From contig NC_088678.1 in assembly GCF_950023065.1 (NCBI RefSeq), positions 45,126,580 through 45,190,579 on the forward strand: a stretch of 64,000 nt of DNA. Direction: 5' to 3'. The position numbers and the translations under genes are program-made. The DNA is from Planococcus citri. Lineage: Eukaryota; Arthropoda; Insecta; Hemiptera; Pseudococcidae. The notes under the pieces were generated by a model. That model did no database searches and was not told the DNA's origin. It saw only the letters and a list, made by a program, of their open reading frames with translations. Below are positions 34,501-46,883 of this stretch, piece by piece; within the stretch, counting starts at the first letter, position 1; each line of letters begins with the position of its first letter.

Positions 34501-36592
34501 ATTTCTCCTCACAAATTTTGAAAAAATTGGCCACAATATCTAAACTTTGAGAACATTTAATTATTACCAATTTGCAAAACTGAAACTGGCTTCTGAAATC
34601 CACATTACGACAGCTCCTTCTCTGCCTACCCCTTCAATAATACCCAAGCCTATGATGTACGTACATTATTTTTCCTTCGCGAATATTCGGCCATGTGGTT
34701 GGCTCGGTTGTAACTTGTAGTTCAACATCTGCGATATTAGAAAAAAGTTGTGAAAATCAAAACTAAAAAAACTCAGCTACTTACAATATTAGATAACCCA
34801 AATTATGTACTGCATATCGCTCAAAAAATTTAATAAAGTGCTAAAATTATCTAATTCCAAACTAATGACGCCAATGATGGACTGGGATTAGGGATTTACG
34901 GGTAAACCCTAAAAGATTATCTGTATAATAAAAATGTTATCGTATTTTCTTTATCATCGAAAAGTTGTTTCCGGACCACATGTGAGTAAATGTTGTAGGT
35001 ACCATACTCTGTACTTATTAGACTGTATGTACATTACATACTTACTTAAAACTGTTTGGTAGGTATAGGTACATACTCGTACATTACATCTGAAATAGTG
35101 AGAAGGATTTCCGTATTCAATTTATTTCGTACAGGCGACTATCATCCCTAATTACCTAAATTAGGTACCTACTACGTACTATTAAGCACAATATGTATGC
35201 GTATTTATCGTTCGAAGATTTTTCGACAATTTTTCTTCCATTTGAGAATGAAAAAAAAGAAGAAAAACATTTTTAATCGTTCAGTAAATAAACGCAGTTT
35301 CAAAAAAAAGAACATACCTGTGAGAATTATACGTGTACAAAAAGCCTAATTTTTACTTCCCAAGTATTAAGAATCGTTTTGTTTATTATGCAACAGGTTT
35401 CATATGCCATGCAATTTCTCTTCTACCCGGATCTAGAGTTCTCTTGAGTTCTTGATGACTAATGTTTAAAAACTTATTTACATTTATTTATTATATTGGA
35501 TTTACTTGGTCTGAATAAGTAAAAGGGTAACAGACATTCGTCGATATAACCTCGACATAATACACCTAATATTATATCTACATAGGTACGTATTTACGTA
35601 CGTAACATGAAACATTATTAATTAATAATTTTTTTTGAGAAATTCATTTTCAAGTGAAGTAGGTACCTTAACTTCAAGTAAGTACCTATACTTAGGTACC
35701 TATCTAGACCTACGTAAGTATGAAGTATGAACCATAAATATTTTATTCCTGTGTCTATTGTGAAAAATTAATTTATCATCAACGGTTCATTTTTTAAATG
35801 AATTTTGAAAGTAACATATGTTTATACGATTGATAGGTATGTATTTCAGGCCTTTCATTTCTCAATCCTTCTTTAGAATCGAGGCACGGGGAAGTTGCCT
35901 TTGTTTTCTTCATAAATTCCTAATATAGGTATGTACATAGGTAGGTAGAGGTACCTACTCTATCTAAGTGATGAGTGGATTTTTTGTACAAAAAATAACG
36001 TTATCAGTCTCGTGAAACATAAACTAACTAGCATTTTGAATTTTGATCAAGTTGGAAAAAATTATTTTTAAAAAAAATTGATGCACCTATTTCGACTTTT
36101 AGTTTTTGAAGGGCTTGCAGATTATGTACTGCTAAAGGAAGCTCAGATTTTTTCAGTATACGTACTGTCTTCAATTCGAAACTCTCAAAGGTAAACTTTT
36201 TTGTTAAAGTTCGTTAAAATTCAAGTCAACCATACTTCTGTATTGTGTGTGTGTGTTTTTTTTGCTCCTCAAGTATGTACTTCTTACGTCAGTAGGTATG
36301 TGTAAATACACCTGTATCATTTATTATCATATTAGGTATTTAAAAACTGCGACTGGAATAATTCAAAAAATTGGTAGGTAGGTAGGTACCTAAGAAATTA
36401 AAATATAAATCTAATTGTAAGTAAGTGAAAACGTTTTTACATTTCATTAAACATGACCTTGCTCGGTACTGCTAAGAAAAAATTACGTTAATTTTTTTGT
36501 TGGATTTTTTTCACTCAAGTACTTATTTAACAAAGGTGTAACGTTGAGTGAACTTCGTTAGTATGAATGATGTCTTGAAAATCGTTTATTGT

Positions 36593-36623
<31 letters not shown>

Positions 36624-39600
36624 CTTATTAGGTTAGATGTTGTTTATTTATTCATAATGAATGTTTCCTCCCTATCTAATATCTATACAGAAATTTTGCA
36701 CCATGTGCTTTGTTAAAAAATTCCATTCACGAAAATCTGGAAAATTTTTAATGAAGTTTAGCGCTTAGATAAGGAAAATAAAGCCTATTTAAATAGGTTT
36801 TACGTGTGCTTAGTTATCATCGGAATAATTTTATCAAAAATTGAGTTCATCTTATATTCCAATGCAACTTGTTATAATAGAATGCATACTTAACTTACCT
36901 AGGTACCATATAGCTAGGTGGTAGATTAGATAGATAACAGGTAAGTAGAGGTAAGTGCCACCGCCACTTTCACTGCCGAACGCATTGATCACCTGTACCC
37001 CGAAACTCTAAACTAGATGTATCGGATCGGAATTCCCAGAAATATTCATACGTAAGCGTACCTCAGTCTATGTAGTGTACCATGTACCTTACCACCTTAT
37101 CTATATACTTAGCTATTAGCTAGGTAGGTACTAGGTACCGTACACTTTTGGCACGAACGTGGTTTCGAACATATAAGTATTATTCTCGTTCATTGGTATT
37201 TCCGTTTTGAGAAATAACTCTTATGGTACGAGACAATAAGCATGTTAATTCAGTAAGCATGTCAAGACCGACGACTACATCACATCTTCGGTAGTCGCTG
37301 TACGGTTTTTCAACGACCGGCGACGGTACATTAGAGAAATTTATTACGATAATTAACACTCCTACGAATTATTTGCCTATATTAAATGGGTTCTTCTGAG
37401 ATACACTATATTATTTTTGATAAGAGGTGGCCCTACATAGAAACTATTACGATACTCATAGGATGCATACAATATACATACATACCTACATATATAAGTA
37501 CCTATTGGTTGGTTTATGCAGTTAACTTAAGAAGGAATTTTTTTCAGATGGTTTTGGCCTACATATTAAACCAATTTGATGACTAATATTGAAGGATTTA
37601 CATAGTTTAGTTACCAATATTGAAATGTAAAATACATCGAAACTTAAATAAGAAGTACCATCCGAAATTTTATTTCAATCAGGAAAATAGTCAATAAGTT
37701 ATACCTACCTAGTGAAAAACTTTGGGTGGGTTAGGTGCATGCATGGTACTCGTAGTAATAATTTATGCCTATTTATAGATCCTTTCTAGGAGAATTTTGA
37801 TTACGTTACTTCGTTCCTGCTAACCGTAACAGATGGGTAAATAATGAAGAAAAAATTCGACATAAATGAAATACCTATTACACGAATCGCTTCCATCAAA
37901 CTTACATAAAGCTGAACAAATAAAACACGTTCTGTGTTACACGAGTGCCCATACAACACCTAGGTAGGTAAAGTATCTTTTTCTCGAATTTAAAAACAAT
38001 AAAAGACATCAAATTTGCAGGTACTTACTTTAATGATTTTCTATTCAAGTTCTCACCGCTAGCGATAAAAAAGGTAATGGAAAAAGAATGTCAATGCTTT
38101 AAAGAAACACATAAAAAGAATGTAATACTTATATCAATTACGAAAACAAAGCTTAATTGCTAGGAAGAAAATCGGTAATTATTGAAACGATCGTTTAATT
38201 GTGCCCACCTATTATAATAATTTTGAACTTCAATTCATTTATTTAAAATTTACGTAAATATGTATGTTCTATAAGCACAAGCATATTGAGCAATCTAAAC
38301 GAAAAGGGAAATTAAGGAGTATTACGCCTACACATTTTAAAACGTAGCAATGCTTCGGTCAAGTCATACATCACGATCGAAGATCAAGATTATACTGTTG
38401 ACTCGTATGTAAAAGATGATTGCCGATAATTGAAGGTTATGAGTTGGGTATTTTAAAAATAACATTTCCATGGCCGACCGGCTTCTTTGAAAATTGAAAA
38501 AGATACCTTACATTTTATACCCACCCAACCCAAAGTTCAAAACTGCAGGTAGGTATAAAAACCGAGCTTTATTTTCGACTTTATGGTTAGTTACATATTC
38601 TCGTTGGTTGACAAATTTTTCAACGTAAAGTATTCTACCTAAATCGTAATCGATAGGATAAATCGTTCAGTAGGTACGAAAGCTTGTAAGAAGCTTTTGG
38701 AAGACGTCTCCACTTGCTTAATTCTAACAAAATTAAACAATGAGGTATCATCCAATCCAATAATTACTTTGTAAAATTTCGAACACATATCAATCAAAAG
38801 AACATAGCTTCACATATATGTGTAAATGTAATTAAAATGATCTTAAAAATATTCGAATATGCACTACAAATGTGCATAGAATAGCAATGAGAGATCCATT
38901 CGTATTAATTGCATCGACCTTCAAAATAAAAGCTAAAAGAACTTTAATGTGGAAATTAATTATTTTTATTTTTCGACGGAGCAGTAGGTACGTTGTGACT
39001 GTGAGATCTATCACAAGAATTGTGAATAATGTGCAGAATGCAGAATTAATGATTGCATTCAGGAAGAAGGTTATAAGGAATTTTTCAAAACGTGATCAAC
39101 TCTTTATCACCTGTTCATTAACTCACTTCATACGAAAAAATAAACGTATGCGTAGAAAACTCAGCATTTTACCGCAGATGATTGCGATTTTATACAGAAG
39201 ACTGTTGACATTCTTTGCTGCTTCTGCAATTCATCGTAGTTTTTCAAAATGTGTATAGGTAAGGTACCTACTTACTTCAGCGTCTGGAAAAATGAACAAC
39301 GATGTACGAATTCTCTAATCGTGACAGAGTTTGCAAACCTTCAAAAATTATGTATTTAGGACACGAACAAATATTAAGTGGAAGGTCGCCTAAGGTTTAC
39401 ATTTTCAAACGTATAATATTCTTCACTCATCATTAGAATATAAGTAACACCGCATAGCATTGAATGCAAAAAAAAATCTTACACTACTCGATGAACCATT
39501 TAAATAAAATGCCTGCAACCATATAGCCAAACCTTTTCTGTCCTATCAAACATTACACTACACCCACGACATTAGAAAATTTTAAAAACTGTTTTATATG

Positions 39601-40230
39601 CAAATTTAAGCAACAGTGTGAAATTTGAGCAGCGTGATTTAATTTTTGAACTGGAAATTCGTGTCAAATTGTTGATGCTTCTTCATGTTCATATTCACAA
39701 CACTTGCGGTATACCTATGGAATATTAACTCGAAAATTTGTTTATATTTTCAATCTACGCTCACTCCAGCTTTATGAATAATTCAACTTTGGCTGTACAA
39801 CGATTATCATAATTTCTGTTACTCTTTCATTAACGAATAGTGGTGCCGAAATCTTACTCTTATAATTGAAATATTTCATCATAACGAAACCTAGTTTAAT
39901 ACAGCTTTAATCAGCCAATTGTGCTGACTTATTTTTAATTTGAGAAACGGTTGCTCTAAATTCACTTCAATCAATCAAATTGTTTCAAATTCGAAAAAAT
40001 ACTGTTTCGGTCGAAAATAATCGAATATGTTTAATCAGTCTTCATTCATACAGTTCTAGGCTAGAGCAAAACCAGGATTTCGTACCAATAGGTAAGTAGG
40101 AAAAAAGAGATACTATTACAAAAAATTTTCTAAAAAAAGTTTATTAGAAGAAATAAAATCTATGATTGTTTTGAAAAAACTTATCAAATACACACAAGCT
40201 TACGACGTAATGCGTCAACATTACAATAAA
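31533..40230. other. Large gene-poor region
   Basis: Nearly 9 kb without a recognisable gene. It is the part richest in TAGGTACCTAC-type words (for example near 33035, 35170, 35660-35710, 35935-35960, 36375, 36900 and 37120), with an A run at 36600-36623 and a G run near 33261. Frames at 37386-37586 and 38872-39258 have no domain or composition supporting a protein. It probably holds regulatory DNA for the dynein gene and unseen non-coding transcripts, but nothing specific can be supported. Confidence 0.5.
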
Positions 40231-41417
40231 AGATCACAATAAATAAATTATAGCTAAAGAAAAATAAAAAAAAAGTCATTGTATCACAATACTCTGGCAC
40301 TTTTTATTCCAATACAAAATCTTCACGTTGATGAGCTGATTGAATAAAAAACAATAATGCTACAAAAGCAATTGAAAAAAAATTCGTCACACAAAATAAA
40401 AATATATCTTATCCTCAAAATGAAAATACAATCGAAATAAAATTACATCATCGACTCAATTTATAATCATATTTACAAAAAAACCGAATATAAAAATTGA
40501 AATTTATAAATTTTTCAAATATTTCACAGGAAGAAATCAGGCTTCATCTCAAACAGTTTACAAAATAACACATTTTAATATTAATTCAAAATAAATTGAC
40601 ATTCAAATATAATTAATTTAAAATAGTAGGTAACTAAATCTTTCTCCTTTGTTCGAAACTAACTCACGGAAATAAACTCATGATCGAAAAATTAAAATTA
40701 GCCAATTGATGTTACAATATATTATGGTAACGATTTCTTGTTTGTTTATTTTTGGTAAAAGTTTACGGCAAACAATTAAAATATAATTTGTACTATTCCT
40801 TTCAAGTTAAAAGAAAACAAAAATAAATACCCTGTACTAGAACTTAATTATTCATATTTTCGGTTTCGATAAGAAAATAAATACATATAACCCGTTTGGA
40901 AAAGATCTTCGTAAAACTCATGACTTTCTTCAACTGTTTGGAGATCTGTTTTCATACTGAAGTAAGGAAAACAATAGTGGTCTAAATACAGAGATTTAAA
41001 AAACCCAAACGTAATGATTCATCTTGGTCAAAAATCATCATTATAGCTTAAATTTAAATGCAATTTCAATATCAAAAGTTGAACAGAATAAATGCTACTT
41101 TCAATACGAGTTACCAGCCACATGGCTTCTGACATTGATAAAATTATCAGCTTGATCTAATTACTGTATAAATGCAATACACAAAAATGAGAAGGTAACC
41201 CCGGCAGTTGAATACAAAGTAATTAGCTGGACGGTATTGTTGAGCGAATAGCTCTCAAAATGAGACAAATAAACTTCAACTATATGAAAAATGTTACTTG
41301 AAGGCTCACTCTTCAATATTACATTGATAATCAAAACATACATACAAAAGAAGAGGGAAAAATCACTCAATTATTAAAAAATCAGGAAAAATACGCACAT
41401 ATAAAAGAATAAATACT
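40231..41417 (-). other. Probable long 3' UTR of Jun
   Basis: AT-rich DNA directly downstream of the Jun stop, with no coding frames of note. A minus-strand AATAAA at about 40300 could be the distal polyadenylation signal, giving a 3' UTR of about 1.1 kb. The extent is inferred from sequence only. Confidence 0.45.
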
Positions 41418-42170
41418 TCAAAAGTTTGCTAAACCGTTCACCTTACATCCATTCTCAACGTGTTTCATTACACGTTGTTTTAAGGAACACACTTCTTCTC
41501 TTAATCTGATAACTATTTGGCCAAGTTCACCATTTTCACCTTTCAACAATTTGACTTTATCTTCCAATTTGGCTATTCTTTCGAGTTTCCTTTTACGACA
41601 TTTTGAGGCAGCGACACGATTCCTCATACGTTTTCTTTCTAATTTGATACGTTCTTGAGATTCCATGTTGATTGGTGATAGAGGCGGCGTAGAACCCAGA
41701 CTTGGTACGGTTTGAGGTTCTTCTTTAACCACAATGCTACCGTCTGAAGGAGACATCGTCATTGAATAACTACCCGACGATACGGCCGGATACGAATCCA
41801 AATTCATAAAATTGTTAATTGAGGAATTACTGCTACTGCTGCTTTTAGGCAATTCAACTTGTAAACGACCGGAGTCATTATATTCATTGAGGTCGACGAA
41901 TTCCGTAGGATATAACTCTTGATCTTCAGGCAATGATTTCGGGAACAAAATTGGATTGGCTGCATTTGCAGTTGGTGTTTGGAGTATACTGGGATGATGA
42001 TTCAGGATGAAATTCTCGATTTCTGGAGTAGTCAATTGGAACTTCTTCACGTCCGGAGATGATAATATCGCTGTGCCCAATACTCCGGGGCTAAATTTTG
42101 TCCGTTTGTTATCATCCGAATGTAAGTTCAAAGTTAGAGAACTCCGTTTCGAATGATTAATGCTCGTCAT
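41418..42170 (-). CDS. Jun: Jun, AP-1 bZIP transcription factor
   Basis: Intronless, 250 residues, as Jun genes usually are. The N-terminus carries the delta/JNK-docking region (SSLTLNLHSDDNKRTK) and two proline-directed phosphoacceptor motifs, LSSPDVKKFQL and LTTPEIENFIL, equivalent to Ser63/Ser73 of c-Jun. A Ser-rich linker and KEEPQTVPSLG (a sumoylation-type IVKEEP) lead to the bZIP. The basic region is RKRMRNRVAASKCRKRKLER and the leucine zipper runs from about IAKLEDKVKLL to LKQRVMKHV. It binds TGA(C/G)TCA sites as a homodimer or with Fos under JNK control. Upstream DNA contains AP-1/CRE-like sites, suggesting autoregulation. Confidence 0.97.
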   Translation of the reverse strand: MTSINHSKRSSLTLNLHSDDNKRTKFSPGVLGTAILSSPDVKKFQLTTPEIENFILNHHPSILQTPTANAANPILFPKSLPEDQELYPTEFVDLNEYNDSGRLQVELPKSSSSSNSSINNFMNLDSYPAVSSGSYSMTMSPSDGSIVVKEEPQTVPSLGSTPPLSPINMESQERIKLERKRMRNRVAASKCRKRKLERIAKLEDKVKLLKGENGELGQIVIRLREEVCSLKQRVMKHVENGCKVNGLANF

Positions 42171-42656
42171 TTTGATAATCTTCTTATTCGTAATAAAACT
42201 GTATTATTCACTAAACGGAATCACTACGTACCGTTTGAGAAAACAAATATCAATGATTCAGAATATATTTCGCGTTACTAAAGTCTTATCACTACTCAGT
42301 ACTTATCTTTCGAACTTTCGACACAAAGATAACACAAATGTTCAGAGAACACAACACACATATCTCGTTACTCGAAACACACGATCAAGAAGAGTACGCC
42401 ACTTCACAACCGTCTAACCGAATAACAGACACACTTCTTTACTTTACAATCGCGAAATCACAACAGGCGGACACGAATTTTGAATGATTATGAGAAACTT
42501 CGCGAGACTGCTGTTTGCTTGTTTTGTTTATATTCCGATGAGTCATCGAGTTATTTTTAGGAAATTATGTCACATTTGAGCTCACCTATTGGTTCATTAT
42601 GACATCATTTACTTGGAACGTGATTGGTTCATTTTTTTCGAGGAATGAAGACTTCG
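42171..42656 (-). promoter_or_regulatory. Jun 5' UTR and promoter
   Basis: About 490 bases upstream of the Jun ATG. TGAGTCA at 42539-42545 is a consensus AP-1 site. TGACATCA at 42600-42607 matches the type of site (jun1) through which vertebrate c-jun regulates itself. ATTGG boxes lie near 42588 and 42624. A TATA candidate lies at 42673-42680, inside the inverted repeat. Confidence 0.6.
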
Positions 42657-42659
42657 TAG

Positions 42660-42984
42660 TTTAATCTTTGACTATATATACATGGACTACTATCTTCATT
42701 GTTGCCGATGAAGCCGAAGTAATAGAGGTACTAGATCGGGAGCATCGGGAATTTTCATGCGCGCGCAGGAATCCGAACCACCCTCGCACCTTCCAATCAC
42801 GATGAACCACGGAGCGACGAACACCCTCCTACGTCCCAACGACCACTACGCTCGTTGCAACGAAATCTCGCGCATGCTCAGAGCCCATGTCCCGATCTAG
42901 TACCTCTATTGCTTTGGCTTCACGATTCCCGTTCAACAACAATAGGAGATAGCAGTCCATGTATATATAGTCAAAGAGTTTAAT
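42660..42984. repeat. 325-bp inverted repeat with TATA boxes in both arms
   Basis: The left arm, 42660-42741, is an imperfect inverse copy of the right arm, 42890-42984. Shared words include CTTTGACTATATATACATGG, AATAGAGGTACTAGATCGGG and GAAGCC(G/A)AAG. The spacer (42742-42889) is GC-rich for this window. TATATATA lies at 42673-42680 and 42962-42969, so both strands have a TATA box pointing outward. The left one is placed to serve Jun; nothing recognisable lies downstream of the right one. Confidence 0.75.
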
Positions 42985-43432
42985 AGTGATGCCGCGTGAA
43001 ACAAAAAATTTCGACCACGAAGTTTATTTTTAATTTTTTTTCCGCAGCTTTTTTTTGGAGCAGTATTTGTTTTCAATTTAATAATGTGAAAGAAAAATAA
43101 ATTCGTTTCTTTTTTGTTTTTCTCCATACCCGTAACTATTACTAGTTTTACTCCTACAGTCCTACTCCACATATTGCCTGAAAAATTCAAAATTGAAAAT
43201 AATAAAACGACTGAACAGTGAACACCAACCAAAATAATATCCTTCAAATTTTCACTAATGTTTTATTAAAATATCAATGCACGAATTTCAAAAGAAAATA
43301 CAAAACACATACTAATACTTAACCACAGTACTTACACGCATTTTCTCCATCGAGACATTCGAGACGTCTAAAGAAAAAAAAAATCAGAAAATTGAGGATC
43401 TGCTCAAAATACAAGGTCTTTTTCAGTTTCGG
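42985..43432. other. Spacer between the inverted repeat and PPWD1
   Basis: Contains the PPWD1 3' UTR (minus-strand AATAAAA near 43261) and AT-rich DNA. The minus frame at 42933-43247 overlaps the repeat and shows no protein similarity. Confidence 0.5.
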
Positions 43433-46227
43433 TTACTTGACTGTAACGCTAATTATTTGAACTTCGTCATACGGTTTATCATTTTTAGGGTTGGTTTTTA
43501 GATTGCTGATGTTCTGGACCACTTCCATACCTTTAACAACTCTTCCGAATATTGTATGTTTATTATCCAACCATGGCTGTAAAAGAATGCATACATTAAT
43601 GAGAATAATACTCACTAAATGAGAGTAATGAAATGTACATAGGTCTAACAGTCTTATTCGAAATTCACTTACCGAAGGCATCACAGTAATGAAAAATTGA
43701 CTACCATTTGTGTTTGGACCTGCATTAGCCATGCTTACTGTATACGGCCGATCGTGCTTCAAATTTGGCCGGAATTCATCCTCAAATTCTCCTCCCCAAA
43801 TACTTTCACCGCCAGTTCCAGTCCCTGTTTTCAAAAAGAATTATGATTCATCTTTATTTTCAGATAAGTAGGTACAGTAAATTCGCTTTTTTGCAAAAAG
43901 TACCGGTAGGATCTCCAGTTTGTATCATAAATCCTTTAATAACACGATGGAATATGTGCCCATTGTAATAACCATTTTTACTATGAACGCAAAAGTTTTC
44001 CACAGCACGAGGACATTCTTTGAACAAACTGATATGAACATCTCCCATTGTAGTGTGTAAGATAGCAGTGTCATATAAACGTTGAATTCCTGTGTACAGA
44101 AGATTTTGTGATTTTAGAATGAAAGAAACACGAACGAATATCGCTAATAGATGAAGTTCTATTACCAGATGCTTCTGTTGCAGAAATGATGTCTTCTTTT
44201 TTGGGTTTTTCGTTGAATATATCACGATCAACATCTTCATCTGGTTCTCTTCTACAAACGTATCAAGACGATTGATAAAAATTAATTAATTAATTAATTA
44301 ATAAAAAAATCTATATACATACTTCGTAAACATATAAAATCGATCCTTTTTGAATGCTGTACAATATAATGTAGGGTCTGGAAAAGACGATTCTAATGTC
44401 GGATTTTCAGAAGCTTTCATTTCGATGGTAACAGCAGCTTTAACTTTATTAATACACCCCTGCGAATGAATTTAAAGGAAAACTTATGAATATTCTGCCT
44501 AAAAGAAAGCTAGCAGAAGAAAAATTACAAACCTGAAATAGGGCTACTCTTAGAATTCGTAAGTTTTCGGTTTTTCCAATAATTTTTACGAGCTGATTAG
44601 TGTACAAATTCACAATTTTAACACCTAGCATAGTCGGAAATAGTAGGAAATATCCGCTTTCATCAAATAAGATATTACTTAGACTCAAAGTACCAGTTCG
44701 GTCTATTTCTCTTTCACGGTCCATTCTGTAAATTGAAAAAAAAAAAAAAATAGTGAAAATTGATATACCTACTAAATTTTACAATTAAAAATAAAAAAAA
44801 ATTTCAAATTTTACCTTCTCGAAAATTCTGCACTTGGGATTTGTTCTTTTACTTTTTGCAATTCCGCGTACACCGGTAACGTTTCATCTAATACTCGCAG
44901 AAGTTTTCCGGTCAAAAATTGAAAAACTCTAACCTACCGAAATAAAATTTTGTTTACTCGTATGAAAGTTGCATCTAAATTTATGTTCAAAGTATTTTTC
45001 AAATTATTGAACTGCTACGTACTTTTCGATCTAATGAAATAGTGGCAAATTTGCTGCCTTGTTTGTTGAAACATAATCCAGTTATGCGAGTCTTACACTT
45101 GAAAAATTCGTACAAGTCCGTGTCTAATTTGGACTCAAATTTCACTTTTTTGGGAAATTGAAAATCAAATCTGACTCCAGTCCAATACTCCAAAATTCCG
45201 GATTCGTCCGAAGAAATGGCAATATCATGTACAGGGTTAAACTATCGATAGCAAAATTTTAATAAATAGAGCTAATTTGAATTCATCATTATTCATTGAT
45301 AATTAGGTGTTTGAACTCACTTTCATTAATACAACAGGTTTAGAATGTAATTTCTGGAAAACGTGAATTGGTTCTTCTTTGCCAGTTCCATTAAAAACAT
45401 AAATTTTATTACTTTCACTATCAGATCTGTAAAAAGCAGTGGATTTTTAGATCTTTCTAATTTGCATTCGTGAAAATATTTTATAATAGGTAATATCACC
45501 ACTTCTTACACGGCAACGGAGGATATTGCATCTCCAGAAGAATGTATCCAACAAGCACATTTTGGCATAAAATCCAATTTAATCATATTTATCATATCTA
45601 AAACACACATAAATAACACATCAACTGTATGCAGTAATGTCAAACAGTGAATGAAAAAATAAATGCGCTTACCAAAGTTAATAACATCGAAAACTTTCAT
45701 AGCTTTATCGGATGCAACGGTGCACAGTAAGGTACCGTTGTAATTACTCGCCATGTCATGCAAAGCTCCTAAATGGCAACGAAAATGTTTAACAAACTCT
45801 ATGGAATCTTCTGTTTTCTTCCAAAATTTTACGTGACCATCGCAACTTCCAGTAATGACAAATTCAGTCCTAAATTACAAATTCGAATTAATTTTTTCAA
45901 ACTGATTGCGAGTTTTGGAAGTGAACACTTGAATACGTACTGAGTCACCAAAACATGAGTGATTACATCTCTATGCATCAAACTTTTTTCATAACACTCG
46001 GCAGTTGGTAGATTATCCAGGTATAATTCTTCATTTTCTAATACTGAAACATGTTCAATAAAGTATTAGTAATATGCGAGATATTATGACTCCTGAAATA
46101 ATGAAAATTGAGGTAAGTAATGAAACGACCAACCTTTAATCTTCTTACGAGGAGGTTCATCTTTTGGAGGTAGAGGTCCAATACAATCGTCGTCATTTGA
46201 GGCATCTTCAGATTTACTGCTTGCCAT
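43433..46227 (-). CDS. PPWD1: Spliceosomal peptidyl-prolyl isomerase with WD repeats
   Basis: A multi-exon minus-strand gene starting MASSKSEDASNDDDCIGPLP (46227) and ending QIISVTVK. The N-terminal part holds WD40 repeats (about 44700-46000; for example ITGLCFNKQGSKFATISLDR, HDMASNYNGTLLCTVASDK, VTGSCDGHVKFW-type blades). The C-terminal part is a cyclophilin domain: TTMGDVHISLFKECPRAVEN, then IFHRVIKGFMIQTGDPTGTG, SMANAGPNTNGSQFFIT, and PWLDNKHTIFGRVV. The catalytic Arg (FHR), Gln (IQTGD), Phe (FFIT) and Trp (PWLDNKH) are all present, so isomerase activity is likely. The WD plus C-terminal cyclophilin order is diagnostic of PPWD1, a nuclear late-stage spliceosome protein. It shares a roughly 650-bp divergent promoter with TATDN1. 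Confidence 0.94.
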
Positions 46228-46883
46228 GGTTTCTTAACGCTAAAAAGATACGATTATTCCGAAATATTCCATCATAAAACTATATATTCTGTACTCGCGA
46301 TACGAGTGATGCCGACTGTTAACTTACCGTATTCTACAGGGATGAAACTTCCACAAATGTTCAAGAATCCCGAGTATTGAATGAAGACTACTTACGTCAC
46401 AATCAAGTCCGGGATCTGGGTCTGAAAAAACTCAGTTTCCACTCACATTTGCAACTAAATTATCCTCAAACCAAACACCAAGTCCGGCTTTTGTTTTCTG
46501 TTATCACTCATTATCAATGTGCAGCAAAGACAACAAACATCAAAGCATGAAGGCGGGAAAAAAATACGAATTTTGAAAGTTCAAGTTTGGATGCTTTATT
46601 AATTATTTTATTGCTTAGCTTTCTTTTATCAGCGATAAAATCTGATAAAATTCAAATAAAATTGTAGAGGCTGATCAAATTAAGCAAATTGGAGCAAAGA
46701 GGCAGACCGCTGACGGCGCTGACCGTGAATGGTTCTAGTGGTTCCACTTCCATGTTGATGAAAATGTTGATGACCACTGTGGTTACCGGTTCCTCCATTT
46801 TTTCAGTTGTTTTATCAGTCCTCATTACTGATAAGAATTGTGATGAAGCTGTTCTTGGTTTTGAGTATAGTTTTGAGGATAAA
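46228..46883. promoter_or_regulatory. Divergent PPWD1/TATDN1 upstream region
   Basis: A 656-bp head-to-head intergenic region without an obvious TATA box, typical of housekeeping gene pairs. The plus frame at 46689-46919 runs into the first TATDN1 exon, but the extra residues are not TatD-like. Confidence 0.5.

Noticed and set aside
37386..37586. 66-residue frame with hydrophobic stretch
   Set aside because: Spans TACCTACATA-type repeats; composition follows the surrounding DNA.
38872..39258. 128-residue basic plus-strand frame
   Set aside because: No recognisable domain, no promoter or splicing context, overlapped by a minus frame, and located in the gene-poor region.
42750..42800. Possible tRNA (a GGTTCGGATTCC B-box-like word on the minus strand)
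   Set aside because: No matching A box or cloverleaf arms around it.
46689..46883. N-terminal extension of TATDN1
   Set aside because: Extra residues are not TatD-like, and the family starts just before the KFIDIG motif encoded at 46884.
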